Positions 50,964 to 60,623 of a stretch of 64,000 nucleotides of DNA are shown here, piece by piece. Both the position numbers and the translations under genes were made by a program. Source of the stretch: Streptomyces sp. SID12488 (GTDB lineage: Bacteria > Actinomycetota > Actinomycetes > Streptomycetales > Streptomycetaceae); contig NZ_JAAGLT010000017.1 of the NCBI RefSeq assembly GCF_010548275.1, positions 62,001-126,000 on the forward strand, read 5' to 3'. How positions within the stretch are numbered: position 1 is the stretch's first letter; each line of letters opens with the position of its first letter. The notes beneath the pieces are model-generated. The model was not told where the DNA came from, searched no databases, and saw only the letters and a list, made by a program, of their open reading frames with translations.

Positions 50964-52199
50964 TCAGGACGTCAGGAAGACTCCGATGGCGTTCGGGACG
51001 GGCCGTTCGGCGCCGCCGGTCGGATGGTTACGGACAGTGACCCTACTCGCTCCCGGTGCTCTGGCGACGAAGGTCGTGGAGCCGCCGCCGTCCAGGTTGA
51101 AGGCGTCGACCGAGCCCAACTTCCGCATGGTGGCAGCGACTTCGGCGACCGTAAGTCCGCTGCGGTACTTCGGATCACCGTCCACCGCGAGCAGCAGCAG
51201 TTTGCGCCCGCCGTTCGCGATGCCCGCGGCGGTGCGGACGGCGGCGGTGTTGTTGTCGAGGCCCATCAGCGGCCGGCCGCCCTTCAGTACCGGGTAGCCG
51301 CCGAGGGCGAAGCGGTACGGGATACGGCTCGTGGCCGCCACGAGACGGCTCTTGACCGTCACCGACGCGCCGACGGACAGTTTCCGCAGTTGCCGCGCAC
51401 CGGCCTCCCGGCCCACCAGGACCGTGGTGTTGGCGGCGATGGCGCCGCCGCCGGGGGAGTTCGCCGTCCGGACGACCTTGCCACGCCGCACCGTCACCTC
51501 GTACGTGTCCGTACCGCACGGCGCTGCGCGGTCGGTGTCCGTGCCGCACACCGACCGCGCCCGGGAGACGCTGCCCCAGGCCGGGGTGAACGCGCCGATG
51601 GAACCCACCGGCAGCGCGTACTGGTTGAGCCCGCCGAGCGTGAACCGTCCCGCGGGTGTGCCGATGGTCCCCGACAGTGCGAGGTTGTCCAGCCGGGCCC
51701 TTCTGTCGGTGCCCACGCCGAGGACGGCCCTGGTGGTGACGCCGGGCGGCATCGAGGGGCCGAAGCGCTGGCCGTTCGGCACCGCCGACTTGAGCACCAC
51801 GCCGCTCGCGATCGCCGGCCCAACGGACGCGCCCGTGGCCGCGACCCCGGGATGCTGGACCTCGCTGATGTTGAAGAAGTCACCGTTGACGCCGGCGACG
51901 GCGCCCTTGGCGTCTGCCAGCCTGGAGACGGCGGACCGCGCCGCCACCGCCCCCGCGTAGAGCAGGTTGACCCGTACCCGCGCGTTGCCGAGGTCGACGC
52001 TGAGCAGATGGGCGTGGGTCACCCCCTTGGCCGCCACGATGTCGAACTGCGCATAGCGCACGCCCGGCGAGATCTGGGTGGCTCTCGGCGCGCCGCTGGC
52101 CGGTGCCGCCCCTGTCAGGGCCGCGCCGGCCAGTGTTCCGAGTACCGCGACTGACGAGACTGCCGCTCTGCCCGTTCTGAACCGTGCGCTTCCACGCAT
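50964..52199 (-). CDS. Secreted phosphodiester glycosidase (NAGPA domain)
   Basis: 411 aa. Signal peptide to about ASGAPRA. NAGPA-domain marks: GVNGDFFNISEVQHPGVAAT, LLLLAVDGDPKYRSGLTVAE, SVDAFNLDGGGSTTFVAR. The domain cleaves GlcNAc-1-phosphodiester linkages or trims wall glycopolymers. A Cys pair (SVCGTDTDRAAPCGTDTYE) lies in the centre. ATG 52199 with GGGGG ribosome bases. Confidence 0.87.
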   Translation of the reverse strand: MRGSARFRTGRAAVSSVAVLGTLAGAALTGAAPASGAPRATQISPGVRYAQFDIVAAKGVTHAHLLSVDLGNARVRVNLLYAGAVAARSAVSRLADAKGAVAGVNGDFFNISEVQHPGVAATGASVGPAIASGVVLKSAVPNGQRFGPSMPPGVTTRAVLGVGTDRRARLDNLALSGTIGTPAGRFTLGGLNQYALPVGSIGAFTPAWGSVSRARSVCGTDTDRAAPCGTDTYEVTVRRGKVVRTANSPGGGAIAANTTVLVGREAGARQLRKLSVGASVTVKSRLVAATSRIPYRFALGGYPVLKGGRPLMGLDNNTAAVRTAAGIANGGRKLLLLAVDGDPKYRSGLTVAEVAATMRKLGSVDAFNLDGGGSTTFVARAPGASRVTVRNHPTGGAERPVPNAIGVFLTS

Positions 52200-52286
52200 C
52201 CGGACCCCCTGAAGTCCCGTCAACTGTGGCAGGGCGCAAGGGGAGCGCACCAGGTGACGATGAGCCGTGCGGGGGCGCGCGGGAGG

Positions 52287-52646
52287 CTAGGTGTTGACGA
52301 CCCGGGAGCGGATCAGGAAGCGCACTCCTTCGGGCGCCTCCAGCGAGAAACCGCTGCCCCGACCCGGTACGACGTCCACGATCAGCCGGGTGTGGGCCCA
52401 CACCTCGTACTGGCTGCGGGACATCCAGAACGTCACCGGTTCGGGGACACCCTCGACCACCAGTTCGGCGAGCAGTATGTCCGAGCCGCCGGTCCGGAAC
52501 TCGCCCGCCGGGAAGCACATGGGCGCGCTGCCGTCGCAGCACCCGCCGGACTGGTGGAACATCAGCGGGCCGTGCGTCGCGTGCAGCCGCCGCAGCAGTC
52601 CGGCCGCGGCCGGGGTCAGTTCTACGCGCGGGTCCTTCTCGGGCAT
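52287..52646 (-). CDS. DUF779 protein
   Basis: 119 aa. Contains MFHQSGGCCDGSAPMCFPAG and DILLAELVVEGVPEPVTFWM, the DUF779 pattern with three conserved cysteines that may bind metal. DUF779 genes often sit next to aldehyde dehydrogenases; here none is adjacent. ATG 52646; a GTG two codons upstream is also possible. Confidence 0.87.
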   Translation of the reverse strand: MPEKDPRVELTPAAAGLLRRLHATHGPLMFHQSGGCCDGSAPMCFPAGEFRTGGSDILLAELVVEGVPEPVTFWMSRSQYEVWAHTRLIVDVVPGRGSGFSLEAPEGVRFLIRSRVVNT

Positions 52647-52719
52647 CTCCACCGCCCCAGTGGACCGCGCGGGACGTTGCGAGTGGGTTGCGGGCCAGTC
52701 CCGGGTGCCCGGACACGCG

Positions 52720-52748
52720 GAAGGCCGCCTCACGGGGAGGCGGCCTTC
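52720..52748. terminator. Terminator after the GH30 gene
   Basis: GAAGGCCGCCTC-ACGGG-GAGGCGGCCTTC, perfect 12-bp stem, 18 nt past the GH30 stop (minus strand). Ends the leftward galactan operon and separates it from DUF779. Confidence 0.8.
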
Positions 52749-52765
52749 GTGGACGAACTACCGGG

Positions 52766-54817
52766 TCAGCTCCGGTCGGTCACGTCCGTGACCCTCCAGC
52801 GCTGGTTGGAGCCGGAGTTGGCGATCCACGTGGTGACGGCGGCACCCTCGTTGGTCGCCTGGCCGCCGACCTCCAGGAGGCGGCCGGTGGCCACGTTGAT
52901 CAGCGTCCATGTCCCGTCACCGGTGGTCGACATGATCCACTCGGTGGCCGGATCCCGCTTGCCCGTGTCGGGCTCCACCACGGGGACGTTGTCGCGGACG
53001 GCCAGGCGCTTGCCCTCGGCCGGGTTGGCGAACACGTACCGCTGGCGGGCGCCCTTGTCGCCGTGCCGGGCGTCGAGCTGCCACTGCTGCGCGACGGTGC
53101 CGTTCGCCGAGCCGATGACCAGGCTCTTGCCGCCCGCGGAGACGGTCACGGCCTTGCCGCTCTGCACGCCGGTCAGCGTGTAGGAGTGGCCCTTGCTGAA
53201 CAGGCCGGCGTTCTTCGCGACACCCGAGACGCCCTTGACGGCGAAGGAGGTCACGGACTGGGCCGGGACGGTGTACGTCGCCTTGCCGTCGACGACCTTG
53301 ACCGGGGCCTGCTGCTTGAGCTTGCCGTCGGAGCTGGTCACGGTCGGCGTGACGGTCGCGTTCTTCTTGATGGTGCGGAACTTGGACAGGTCGATGGTGA
53401 CGTCACGGGCCGCGGTGGTGCTGTTGACATGGACGAGCGAGGCGCCCTTGCCGTCCTTGGTGACGGCCGCCGCGCTGGAGGTGTCGTCCACCTTGATCAG
53501 CTTGTCGCCCGGCTTGATGAAGTGCGTGAAGTTGCGGGCGGTGTCGAACTTGGTGTTCGTGTAGATCGGGCAGGATGCCAGCGTGTCCGTGGACTTGCAG
53601 CTGAACGACAGCTGGATGCTGCCCCAGTTGCCGCCCTTGGCGGACTCGCCGCCGGGCTTCATGTTGTCGTAGTCCTCGACCGGCTGCCAGAACACCCAGG
53701 CCTGGGGCTCCAGTTCGCGCAGGTCGTTGACGATCTGCTGGGCGAGGCCGAGACCCGGACGCATGTCGGTGAAGCTCTGGCCGTCGCCCCAGTCGCCCTC
53801 GACCTCGCTCATCCACAGCGGCTTGTCGGCCGCCTTGGCGAGGTCGCGCACGGTGGTGCGCTGCCCGGTGCCGTAGGTGTGGACGTTCATCTGGTCCACG
53901 AGGTCCTTGGAGGCCTGCGAGTAGGAGTTCCAGTTGTTCGCGAAGATGGACGGGTTGGTCTCGTCCATCGCCGAGATCTCGGACTTGACCTTGGCCTTCT
54001 TCAGGGCGGGGGCCAGCGCGGCGAGAACCTTCTCCTGGAGCGCGGGGCCGATGTGGGCGCCCTCCTGACGGCCGCCGACGGGCTGGCCGTCCGCGCCCAG
54101 ACGGGTGCTCCAGTAGCCGGTGTTGGGCTCGTTGAACGGGTCGACGGTGTCGACCTTGATGCCCTCGGCCTTCTCCAGCCGCTTCGTCGCCCCCGCCATG
54201 TAGGCGGCGAAGTCGTCGACCGAATCGGCCTTCAGCTGGTCGGTGTTGGCGTTGAAGCCGCCGGAGACATAGCCGCTCTCCGTCATGAACCAGGGCGGCG
54301 AGTTGCTGAACGTCTCCCAGTGGGTGATGTCCTTCTTGATGCGGTCCACCCACCAGCGCTGGGTCTTGTCCGCCTTCGGGTTCCAGTCGGCCGCGTCGTC
54401 GGCGCTCCACCAGTCGGTGTCCGTGCGGGTGGTGCCCTTGGGCGCCTTCCACCAGCCCTCGACGGCCCCGCCGGCCCGCAGGTAGTCCTTCACGTCGGGG
54501 GCGTTGCCGCCGCCGATGTTGTACCTGGCGATGTTCAGCGCCAGCCCGTCGTCACCGAACAGCAGCTTCGCGAGCTTCTCGCGGACCGCCGGGGGATAGT
54601 CGCCGGTCGCGTTGGCGAACCAGACCAGACTGGTGCCCCAGCCCTCGAACTTCTCCTGCTTGTACGAGGGATCGGGGGTGACCGTGACGGACGAGGCCGC
54701 TGCCTCGACGGCCGCCTGCGCGTTCGGTGAAGGCGCGCTGACGAGGGCGGCCGAAGTGGCCAGAGCGGTGATGCCGACGACTCCCAGCAGGTGTCGTGTG
54801 CGGGTACGGCGTGCCAA
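52766..54817 (-). CDS. Secreted GH30 endo-beta-1,6-galactanase with ricin-type domain
   Basis: 683 aa from TTG 54817 (GGGAG ribosome site). Signal peptide cleaved near NAQAAVEA. GH30 barrel: FEGWGTSLVWFANATGDYPP, acid/base Glu in VDPFNEPNTGYW, nucleophile Glu in LWMSEVEGDWGDGQSF. A beta-sandwich follows (~400-500) and the last ~130 residues form a ricin-like lectin domain (VAQQWQL, SNQRWRVTD). Closest in character to streptomycete 1,6-galactanases (GH30 subfamily 5), acting on arabinogalactan side chains. Last gene of the operon, 145 nt after GH42 with a hairpin (54893-54912) between. Confidence 0.88.
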   Translation of the reverse strand: MARRTRTRHLLGVVGITALATSAALVSAPSPNAQAAVEAAASSVTVTPDPSYKQEKFEGWGTSLVWFANATGDYPPAVREKLAKLLFGDDGLALNIARYNIGGGNAPDVKDYLRAGGAVEGWWKAPKGTTRTDTDWWSADDAADWNPKADKTQRWWVDRIKKDITHWETFSNSPPWFMTESGYVSGGFNANTDQLKADSVDDFAAYMAGATKRLEKAEGIKVDTVDPFNEPNTGYWSTRLGADGQPVGGRQEGAHIGPALQEKVLAALAPALKKAKVKSEISAMDETNPSIFANNWNSYSQASKDLVDQMNVHTYGTGQRTTVRDLAKAADKPLWMSEVEGDWGDGQSFTDMRPGLGLAQQIVNDLRELEPQAWVFWQPVEDYDNMKPGGESAKGGNWGSIQLSFSCKSTDTLASCPIYTNTKFDTARNFTHFIKPGDKLIKVDDTSSAAAVTKDGKGASLVHVNSTTAARDVTIDLSKFRTIKKNATVTPTVTSSDGKLKQQAPVKVVDGKATYTVPAQSVTSFAVKGVSGVAKNAGLFSKGHSYTLTGVQSGKAVTVSAGGKSLVIGSANGTVAQQWQLDARHGDKGARQRYVFANPAEGKRLAVRDNVPVVEPDTGKRDPATEWIMSTTGDGTWTLINVATGRLLEVGGQATNEGAAVTTWIANSGSNQRWRVTDVTDRS

Positions 54818-54892
54818 CGTGTGCTCCCAACTCAGATGTGGTCGCTGCGGTGGACCGCCGTGCCCGCACCGTACGCGGGTGCGCACGGACAC

Positions 54893-54912
54893 GGGGCACG
54901 ACGGTGTGCCCC
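54893..54912. terminator. Hairpin between GH42 and GH30 genes
   Basis: GGGGCAC-GACGGT-GTGCCCC, perfect 7-bp arms. Could partly terminate the upstream transcript or protect its end, so GH30 may also have its own promoter. Confidence 0.45.
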
Positions 54913-54961
54913 TTGGATCAAGGGAGTTCAGGGGTGGTGCGGGTGTGGTGCGGGGTGTCGC

Positions 54962-57007
54962 TCAGTGGGCGGGCCGCCGCAGTACGGCGACTTCCCTCGG
55001 CGCGAGGACGAGGACACCGTCGGCATCCGTGCCGCCGGACAGCCGCTCTCCGTCGAGGCCCGGCAGCGGCACCTCCTCCTCGCTCCGGTTCACCAGGAAC
55101 AGGAAACGGCTTCCGCCGCCCTGCCGTACGGTCAACTCGACGCGCCCACGGGCCCCTTCGGGCAGCTCGCTGTCGACACCGGCCGGCGCGAGCAGCCCCG
55201 GCAGCAGCGCCGCGAGGCCGTCGGCGCCGAGGCGCGTGGAGACGTACGACGCCGAACCCGCGCCTGTCGTACGGCGGGTGACGGCCGGGCGTCCCGCGTA
55301 GGCACCCGTGCGGTAGTGGGCGAGGACCTCGACTTCGGGGTCGGTCACCTCGATCCGGTCGGTCCACACCGTGCCCGTACCGCCGCCGTCCACCTCGACC
55401 GACTCGCCGTCGAGCAGCGGGCCGAACTCCTCGACGCGGATGCCGAGTACGTCGCGCAGGGCGCCCGGGTAGCCGCCGAGCCAGATGTGGTCGTTCTCGT
55501 CGACGACACCGGAGAAGTAGGTGGTGACCAGGTGGCCGCCCGTCTCCGCGTACCGCGTCAGCTCCTTGGCGAGCGTCGCCGGGACCATGTGCAGGACCGG
55601 GGTGATCAGCACGTCGTAGCGGCTGAACTCGGTGCGCGTGGTGACGATGTCGGCGCGGATGCCGAGGGAGAGGAGCGCCGAGTACCAGTTCAGGCCCTCC
55701 TGGCGGTAGTCGAGGAGGGTGGTGGGGTGCGAGTCCTGCTCGCTCGCCCACCAGGAGTCCCAGTCGAACACGATTCCGACGCGGGCCGGTTCGCGCTCGG
55801 AGCCCGCGATCGGTGCCAGGTCCTTCAGGGTCTGGCCGAGGGCGGCCACCGCACGGAAGACCTCGCTGTCGGCGCCGGCGTGCGGCACCATCGCGGAGTG
55901 GTACTTCTCGGCGCCGGCCGCCGACTGACGCCACTGGAAGAAGCACACGGCGTCGGCGCCGTGCGCGACGTGCAGCAGCGAGTCGCGGGCCAGCTCACCG
56001 GGGCGCTTGGCCACGTTGACGTGCTGCCAGTTGACCGCGCTGGTGGAGTGCTCCATCAGGAACCACGGACGGCCGCCCGCGATACCGCTGGTCAGGTTGG
56101 CGGAGAAGGACAGCTCGTCGCGGTCCTGCGGGCCGGGGTGGACGTAGTGGTCGTTGGAGACGAAGTCGATCTCGCCCGCCCAGTCCGGGTAGTTCATGCC
56201 CTTCGTGCCGCCCATCACCATGAAGTTGGTGGTGATCGGGACCTCGGGCGTGTACTCGCGCAGGATGTCCCGCTCCGCGACCAGATAGTCCTTCAGCGCG
56301 TCCGAGGAGAACCGCTTGAAGTCCAGCTGCTGGGTCGGGTTCGGGTGCGAGCCGGCCAGCCGGGGCGGCAGGATCTGCGCCCAGTCGCTGTAGCGCTGCG
56401 ACCAGAAGGCCGTGCCCCAGGCGTGGTTGAGGGCGTCGAGGGTGGTGTAGCGGGCGCGCAGCCAGTCGCGGAAGGCGTGGGCCGCGTCGTCCGAGAAGTC
56501 GTAGATGTTGTGGCAGCCCAGCTCGTTCGAGATGTGCCAGGCCACCAGGGCCGGGTGGTTGGCGTATCGTTCCGCCATCTTCCGGACCAGACCGAGCGCA
56601 TGGCTGCGGAAGACCGGGGAGGTGGGGCGCCAGTGCTGGCGCGCGCCCGGCCAGACCGTTTCGCCGGTGGCCGTCACCGGGAGGATCTCGGGGTGCGCGG
56701 TGGTGAGCCAGGGCGGCGGGGACGCGGTCGCGGTGGCCAGATCGACGCCGATCCCGCCCTCGTGCAGCAGGTCCATGATCTCGTCGAGCCACCCGAAGTC
56801 CCAGGTGTCCGCGTCCGGCTGGATACGGGCCCAGGAGAAGATCCCCACCGAGACGATGTTGACCCCGGCCTCCTGCATCAGCCGTACGTCCTCCTCCCAC
56901 ACCTCCCGAGGCCACTGCTCGGGGTTGTAGTCGGCGCCGTACGCGAGACGGGGCACGGAGTCACCGTCCGGCCCGTACGGCAGACGGGACGGGGAGGCGG
57001 AGGTCAT
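54962..57007 (-). CDS. GH42 beta-galactosidase
   Basis: 681 aa cytosolic enzyme without signal peptide. GH42 features: YGADYNPEQWPREVWEEDVR, acid/base Glu in VAWHISNELGCHNIYDF, nucleophile Glu in PWFLMEHSTSAVNW, trimerisation and C-terminal domains. Releases galactose from imported galacto-oligosaccharides. ATG 57007, downstream of the solute-binding protein gene and separated from it by a strong hairpin. Confidence 0.93.
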   Translation of the reverse strand: MTSASPSRLPYGPDGDSVPRLAYGADYNPEQWPREVWEEDVRLMQEAGVNIVSVGIFSWARIQPDADTWDFGWLDEIMDLLHEGGIGVDLATATASPPPWLTTAHPEILPVTATGETVWPGARQHWRPTSPVFRSHALGLVRKMAERYANHPALVAWHISNELGCHNIYDFSDDAAHAFRDWLRARYTTLDALNHAWGTAFWSQRYSDWAQILPPRLAGSHPNPTQQLDFKRFSSDALKDYLVAERDILREYTPEVPITTNFMVMGGTKGMNYPDWAGEIDFVSNDHYVHPGPQDRDELSFSANLTSGIAGGRPWFLMEHSTSAVNWQHVNVAKRPGELARDSLLHVAHGADAVCFFQWRQSAAGAEKYHSAMVPHAGADSEVFRAVAALGQTLKDLAPIAGSEREPARVGIVFDWDSWWASEQDSHPTTLLDYRQEGLNWYSALLSLGIRADIVTTRTEFSRYDVLITPVLHMVPATLAKELTRYAETGGHLVTTYFSGVVDENDHIWLGGYPGALRDVLGIRVEEFGPLLDGESVEVDGGGTGTVWTDRIEVTDPEVEVLAHYRTGAYAGRPAVTRRTTGAGSASYVSTRLGADGLAALLPGLLAPAGVDSELPEGARGRVELTVRQGGGSRFLFLVNRSEEEVPLPGLDGERLSGGTDADGVLVLAPREVAVLRRPAH

Positions 57008-57034
57008 GGTGGTCCTTCCAGGTACGGGGGGTAC

Positions 57035-57072
57035 GAGGAGCGGCCGGCGTTGACGCTTTCCGGCCGCTCCTC
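57035..57072. terminator. Intercistronic hairpin between SBP and GH42 genes
   Basis: GAGGAGCGGCCGG (57035-57047) pairs perfectly with CCGGCCGCTCCTC (57060-57072), 12-nt loop. Starts 19 nt after the binding-protein stop in the minus direction. Probably an attenuator or 3'-end stabiliser giving more binding protein than enzyme. Confidence 0.7.
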
Positions 57073-57091
57073 GGCTGCTACTGCCCAGCTG

Positions 57092-58432
57092 CTACTTCTC
57101 GACGGTGAAGCCCTGCTCCGTGCCGTACTTGATGGAGGCGTCCTGCCAGGTCTTCAGGCCCGCGGCCAGCTTCTCGCTGGAGATGTAGGCCTTGCCGACG
57201 GTGTCGTTGAAGATCGAGTTGGCGTACTGCTGGAAGGGCAGGTACGACCAGTCGCTGGCGACGTTGGCGGCGGAGTCGGCGAAGATCTTGTTCGCCTCCT
57301 GGCCGTCGAAGTACTCGAACTTCTTGCTCAGGAACGCGGGGTCCTGGAGCTGAGCGGTGGTCGCCGGGAAGGCGCCCTCGTCGACACGGGTCTGCACACC
57401 GTCACCGGCGTTGGCGTACTCGACGAACGCGTAGGCGAGCTCCTTGTTCTTGCCGAGCTCGGGCAGGGCCAGCGAGCTGCCGCCGTTCTCCGCGCTCGCC
57501 TTGTCGCCCTTGGCCCAGGCCGGCATCGGGGCCGCGCGCCAGTCACCGGCGGCCTGCGGGACACCGGTGACGAAGTTGGCGGGCATCCAGGCACCGGTGG
57601 TCAGGGTGGCGATGGTGCCGTCGCCCAGACCCTTGTACCAGTCGTCGGTCCAGCCGTTGATGGGCGAGACCAGCTTCTGGTCGAGGAGCTTCTGCCAGGT
57701 GTCCGTGTACTTCTTGGCGCCCGCGTCGTCGAAGTTGACCGACACCTTGGTGCCGTCGACCTTGTAGGGGCGCGAACCGGCCTGCCACAGCATGCTGGTG
57801 GTGAAGCCCGCGTCACCGGCGTCGTTGGCGATGTAGACCTTGGGGTCGGCCTTGTGCAGCTTGGCGGCGGCGTCGACGTACTCGTCCCAGGTGGTCGGGA
57901 CCGCGATCTTGTACTTGTCGAAGACCTTCTTGTTGTAGAACATCGCCATCGGGCCCGAGTCCATCGGCAGGCCGTAGACCTTGTCGCCGTCGCTCACGGC
58001 GTTCCACGGGCCGGGCGTGTACTTGGCCTTGAGCTTGTCGGCGCCGTAGGGGGCCAGGTCGGTCAGGCCCTTGGTGAGGGAGTACTGGCTCAGCGCGAAG
58101 TACTCGACCTGCGCGACGTCCGGGACGCCCTTCTTGGCCGAGATGGCGTTCGACAGCGCGGTGTAGTGCTTGTCGCCGGACCGTTCGGCCAACAGGTTGA
58201 TCTTGACCTTGGGGTACTTCTTCTGGAAGTTGGCGGCGACCGACTTCAGCGTGGGCTCCCAGGCCCAGACATTGACCGTGCCGCCCTTCTTGAGGGCCGC
58301 CTGGATGTCCGCGGCGGAGACGGCCTTCTGGTCCGAGCTGTCGTCGTCGGAGCCGCCACAGGCGGTCGCGCCGAGGGTGAGGACGGAGAGCAGGGTTATG
58401 CCGCGCATCAGGCGGCCGGTGGTTCTACGCAT
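57092..58432 (-). CDS. ABC transporter sugar-binding lipoprotein
   Basis: 446 aa, lipobox LGATAC followed by GGSDDDSSD. SBP family 1: VNVWAWEPTLKSVAANFQKK, PMDSGPMAMFYNKKVFDKYK, WQAGSRPYKVDGTKV, GGSSLALPELGKNKELAYAF. Captures oligosaccharides, most likely galacto-oligosaccharides given the neighbours. Third gene of the operon, after both permeases, an order less usual than SBP first. Confidence 0.92.
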   Translation of the reverse strand: MRRTTGRLMRGITLLSVLTLGATACGGSDDDSSDQKAVSAADIQAALKKGGTVNVWAWEPTLKSVAANFQKKYPKVKINLLAERSGDKHYTALSNAISAKKGVPDVAQVEYFALSQYSLTKGLTDLAPYGADKLKAKYTPGPWNAVSDGDKVYGLPMDSGPMAMFYNKKVFDKYKIAVPTTWDEYVDAAAKLHKADPKVYIANDAGDAGFTTSMLWQAGSRPYKVDGTKVSVNFDDAGAKKYTDTWQKLLDQKLVSPINGWTDDWYKGLGDGTIATLTTGAWMPANFVTGVPQAAGDWRAAPMPAWAKGDKASAENGGSSLALPELGKNKELAYAFVEYANAGDGVQTRVDEGAFPATTAQLQDPAFLSKKFEYFDGQEANKIFADSAANVASDWSYLPFQQYANSIFNDTVGKAYISSEKLAAGLKTWQDASIKYGTEQGFTVEK

Positions 58433-58534
58433 CGAGGTGCTTCCACTTCTTCGTGGGTGGGACGGGGTGAGGGTGAATGCTGTGTGAGGGTTAAAAGCGG
58501 TGGAGCCGAGGGGGGTGTGGGGCCTGAGGGTGGA

Positions 58535-59482
58535 TCACTCCTTGACACTTCCGGCGGAGAGGCCGGACTGCCAGTACTTCTGGAGCAGCAGGAACGCGGC
58601 GATCAGCGGGATGATGGTGAGCAGCGAACCGGTGATCACCAGGTTGGTGACGACGTCGCCGCCGATCGTCTGGGCCTGGTTGTTCCAGGCGTCCAGCCCC
58701 AGGGTCAGTGGGTACCAGTTCGAGTCCTTGAGCATGATCAGCGGCAGGAAGTAGTTGTTCCAGGTCGCGACCGTGGTGAACAGCAGGACGGTCACGGTGC
58801 CCGGGGCGAGCAGAGGCATGGCGACCTGGAAGAAGGTGCGTATCTCGCCCGCTCCGTCGATGCGGGCCGCCTCCATCAGCTCGGTGGGGATGGCCTCGGT
58901 CGCGAAGACCCACATCAGATACAGACCGAAGGGCGACACGAGCGAGGGGATGATCACCGCCCACGGGGTGTCGGTCAGACCCATCTTGCTGAACATCAGG
59001 AAGGTGGGCACCGCCAGGGCCGTGCCCGGGACCGCGACGGCACCGATGACCACGGCGAACACGGCGCGCTTCCCCGGGAAGGTGAACTTCGCCAGCGCGT
59101 AGCCGCCGAGGATCGCCAGCAGGGTGGCGCCGCCGGCGCCGAGCACGACGTACAGCAGGGTGTTCAGCAGCCAGCGGACGAAGATGCCGTCGTGGTACGT
59201 GAACGTGTCGTGGATGTTCTGCCACAGGGCGAAGTCGCTGCTGAACCACAGTCCGGACGAATTGGCCAGCCCGGTCTGGGTCTTGGTGGCGCTGATGACC
59301 AGCCAGATCAGGGGCACGACCGTGTAGACCAGGATCAGCCCGGTGAGCACGGTCAGCAGGATGCTGCGCTTGGGACGGCTGGGGGAGTGCTGACGGCGGG
59401 TACGCAGTCGGGGCGCGCTCTTCGAGCCGCCGGTGGCCTGTGCGGATGCTTCCGGGGAGGTGGTGGTGACGGAGCTGCTCAT
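58535..59482 (-). CDS. ABC sugar transporter permease, MalG type
   Basis: 315 aa with six membrane segments after a cytoplasmic N-terminus (residues 1-40 basic). EAA loop visible as FATEAIPTELMEAARIDGAG. 3 nt after the first permease; no ATPase gene in the operon, so a shared MsiK-type ATPase encoded elsewhere is expected (as in other Streptomyces sugar importers). Confidence 0.92.
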   Translation of the reverse strand: MSSSVTTTSPEASAQATGGSKSAPRLRTRRQHSPSRPKRSILLTVLTGLILVYTVVPLIWLVISATKTQTGLANSSGLWFSSDFALWQNIHDTFTYHDGIFVRWLLNTLLYVVLGAGGATLLAILGGYALAKFTFPGKRAVFAVVIGAVAVPGTALAVPTFLMFSKMGLTDTPWAVIIPSLVSPFGLYLMWVFATEAIPTELMEAARIDGAGEIRTFFQVAMPLLAPGTVTVLLFTTVATWNNYFLPLIMLKDSNWYPLTLGLDAWNNQAQTIGGDVVTNLVITGSLLTIIPLIAAFLLLQKYWQSGLSAGSVKE

Positions 59483-59485
59483 GGT

Positions 59486-60412
59486 TCACGCTCCCTTGCG
59501 CATGCCGCGGAGCTGCACGACATAGGCGATGACCATGGTGATCAGCCCCATGATGATGGCGACCGCCGCGGAGTAGTTGTGCTGCTGGCCGTTGAAGGAC
59601 AGCGAGTACGTGTAGAAGTTCGGGGTGAAGTCGGTCGTGATGGCGTTGCGCGCGATCAGCCGCAGGACGGCCGGCTCGTTGAAGAGCTGGAAGCTGCCGA
59701 TGATCGAGAAGATCGTCGCGATGACGAGAGCGCCGCGGATCGCGGGGAGCTTGATGGCGGTGATGACGCGGAACTGCCCGGCGCCGTCGATCTCCGCGGC
59801 CTCGTAGAGCGAGAGTGGGATGACGCGTAGCGCGGAGTAGAAGATCAGCATGTTGTAGCCGATGAACTCCCAGGTGACGATGTTGCCGATCGACGCCAGG
59901 ACCAGGTCGCTGGAGAGCGGGTCCGGCAGTGTCACGTCGAACGCGCTGTTGATGTCACCCACCAGCCCGTACTTGGTGCCGTACATGAAGCCCCACATCA
60001 GGGTGGCGACCACGGAGGGCACCGCGTACGGCAGGAAGATCGCGATGCGGAAGAAGTCCTTGCCGAACAGACGGCCGCTGTCCAGGGCGAGGGCGATCAG
60101 CAGGGCGATGCCCAGCATGATCGGCACCTGGACGACCAGGAACAGCGACACCCGTATCAGGGAGTCCCAGAAGTGGTCGTCCTCCAGAGCCTGCTTGTAG
60201 TTGTCCAGGCCGACGAAACTGGTGCCGCCGATCAGCTGGTCCCTGAAGAGGCTCAGATAGATCGAGTACCCGATGGGTGCCAGGAAGACGAGGGCGAACA
60301 CCGCCACGAACGGGCCTATGAACCCCCATCCCGTCCAGGAGCGGCGGTCCTTCTTCGCCGCGGACCGGGCCGGGGCGCGCTTCGCGGCCACCGGCGGTTC
60401 TAGGGTCGTCAT
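59486..60412 (-). CDS. ABC sugar transporter permease, MalF type
   Basis: 308 aa, six membrane segments (FIGPFVAVFALVFLAPIGYS, ...). EAA loop VIPLSLYEAAEIDGAGQFRV. First gene of the leftward operon; ATG 60412 lies 52 nt from the nearer of two LacI-type palindromes. Confidence 0.92.
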   Translation of the reverse strand: MTTLEPPVAAKRAPARSAAKKDRRSWTGWGFIGPFVAVFALVFLAPIGYSIYLSLFRDQLIGGTSFVGLDNYKQALEDDHFWDSLIRVSLFLVVQVPIMLGIALLIALALDSGRLFGKDFFRIAIFLPYAVPSVVATLMWGFMYGTKYGLVGDINSAFDVTLPDPLSSDLVLASIGNIVTWEFIGYNMLIFYSALRVIPLSLYEAAEIDGAGQFRVITAIKLPAIRGALVIATIFSIIGSFQLFNEPAVLRLIARNAITTDFTPNFYTYSLSFNGQQHNYSAAVAIIMGLITMVIAYVVQLRGMRKGA

Positions 60413-60464
60413 TGTCTTGCCTCGCTCGTCCGTCTCGGAACCGACGCTGGTCCGCCGCCGCCCC

Positions 60465-60537
60465 GATGTTTACGTAAACATCTCTGTCCGCGAGACCCCC
60501 ACGAGAGGTCCACCGGCTGTTATGTTTACGTAAACAT
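60465..60537. promoter_or_regulatory. Twin LacI-family operators
   Basis: GATGTTTACGTAAACATC (60465-60482, perfect 18-bp palindrome) and ATGTTTACGTAAACAT (60522-60537, perfect 16-bp), centres 56 bp apart, between the divergent permease and lacI genes. The central CG with TTTACG/CGTAAA arms is typical of LacI-family sites. Spacing allows looping or control of both promoters. Confidence 0.85.
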
Positions 60538-60623
60538 CTGATGGCGGCATGTCTACACCGCTCCCCCGATGCTGGTCAAGGGTCGTCGGGCGCAACTGTG
60601 GACCGAGGAGCGAGGATTGACAG

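Noticed and set aside
54791..59830. A 1679-codon open frame on the plus strand
   Set aside because: It is antisense to five well-recognised genes (GH30, GH42, SBP, permeases). Long antisense open frames are routine at this GC content; its translation is low-complexity Arg/Gly/Val with no domain.
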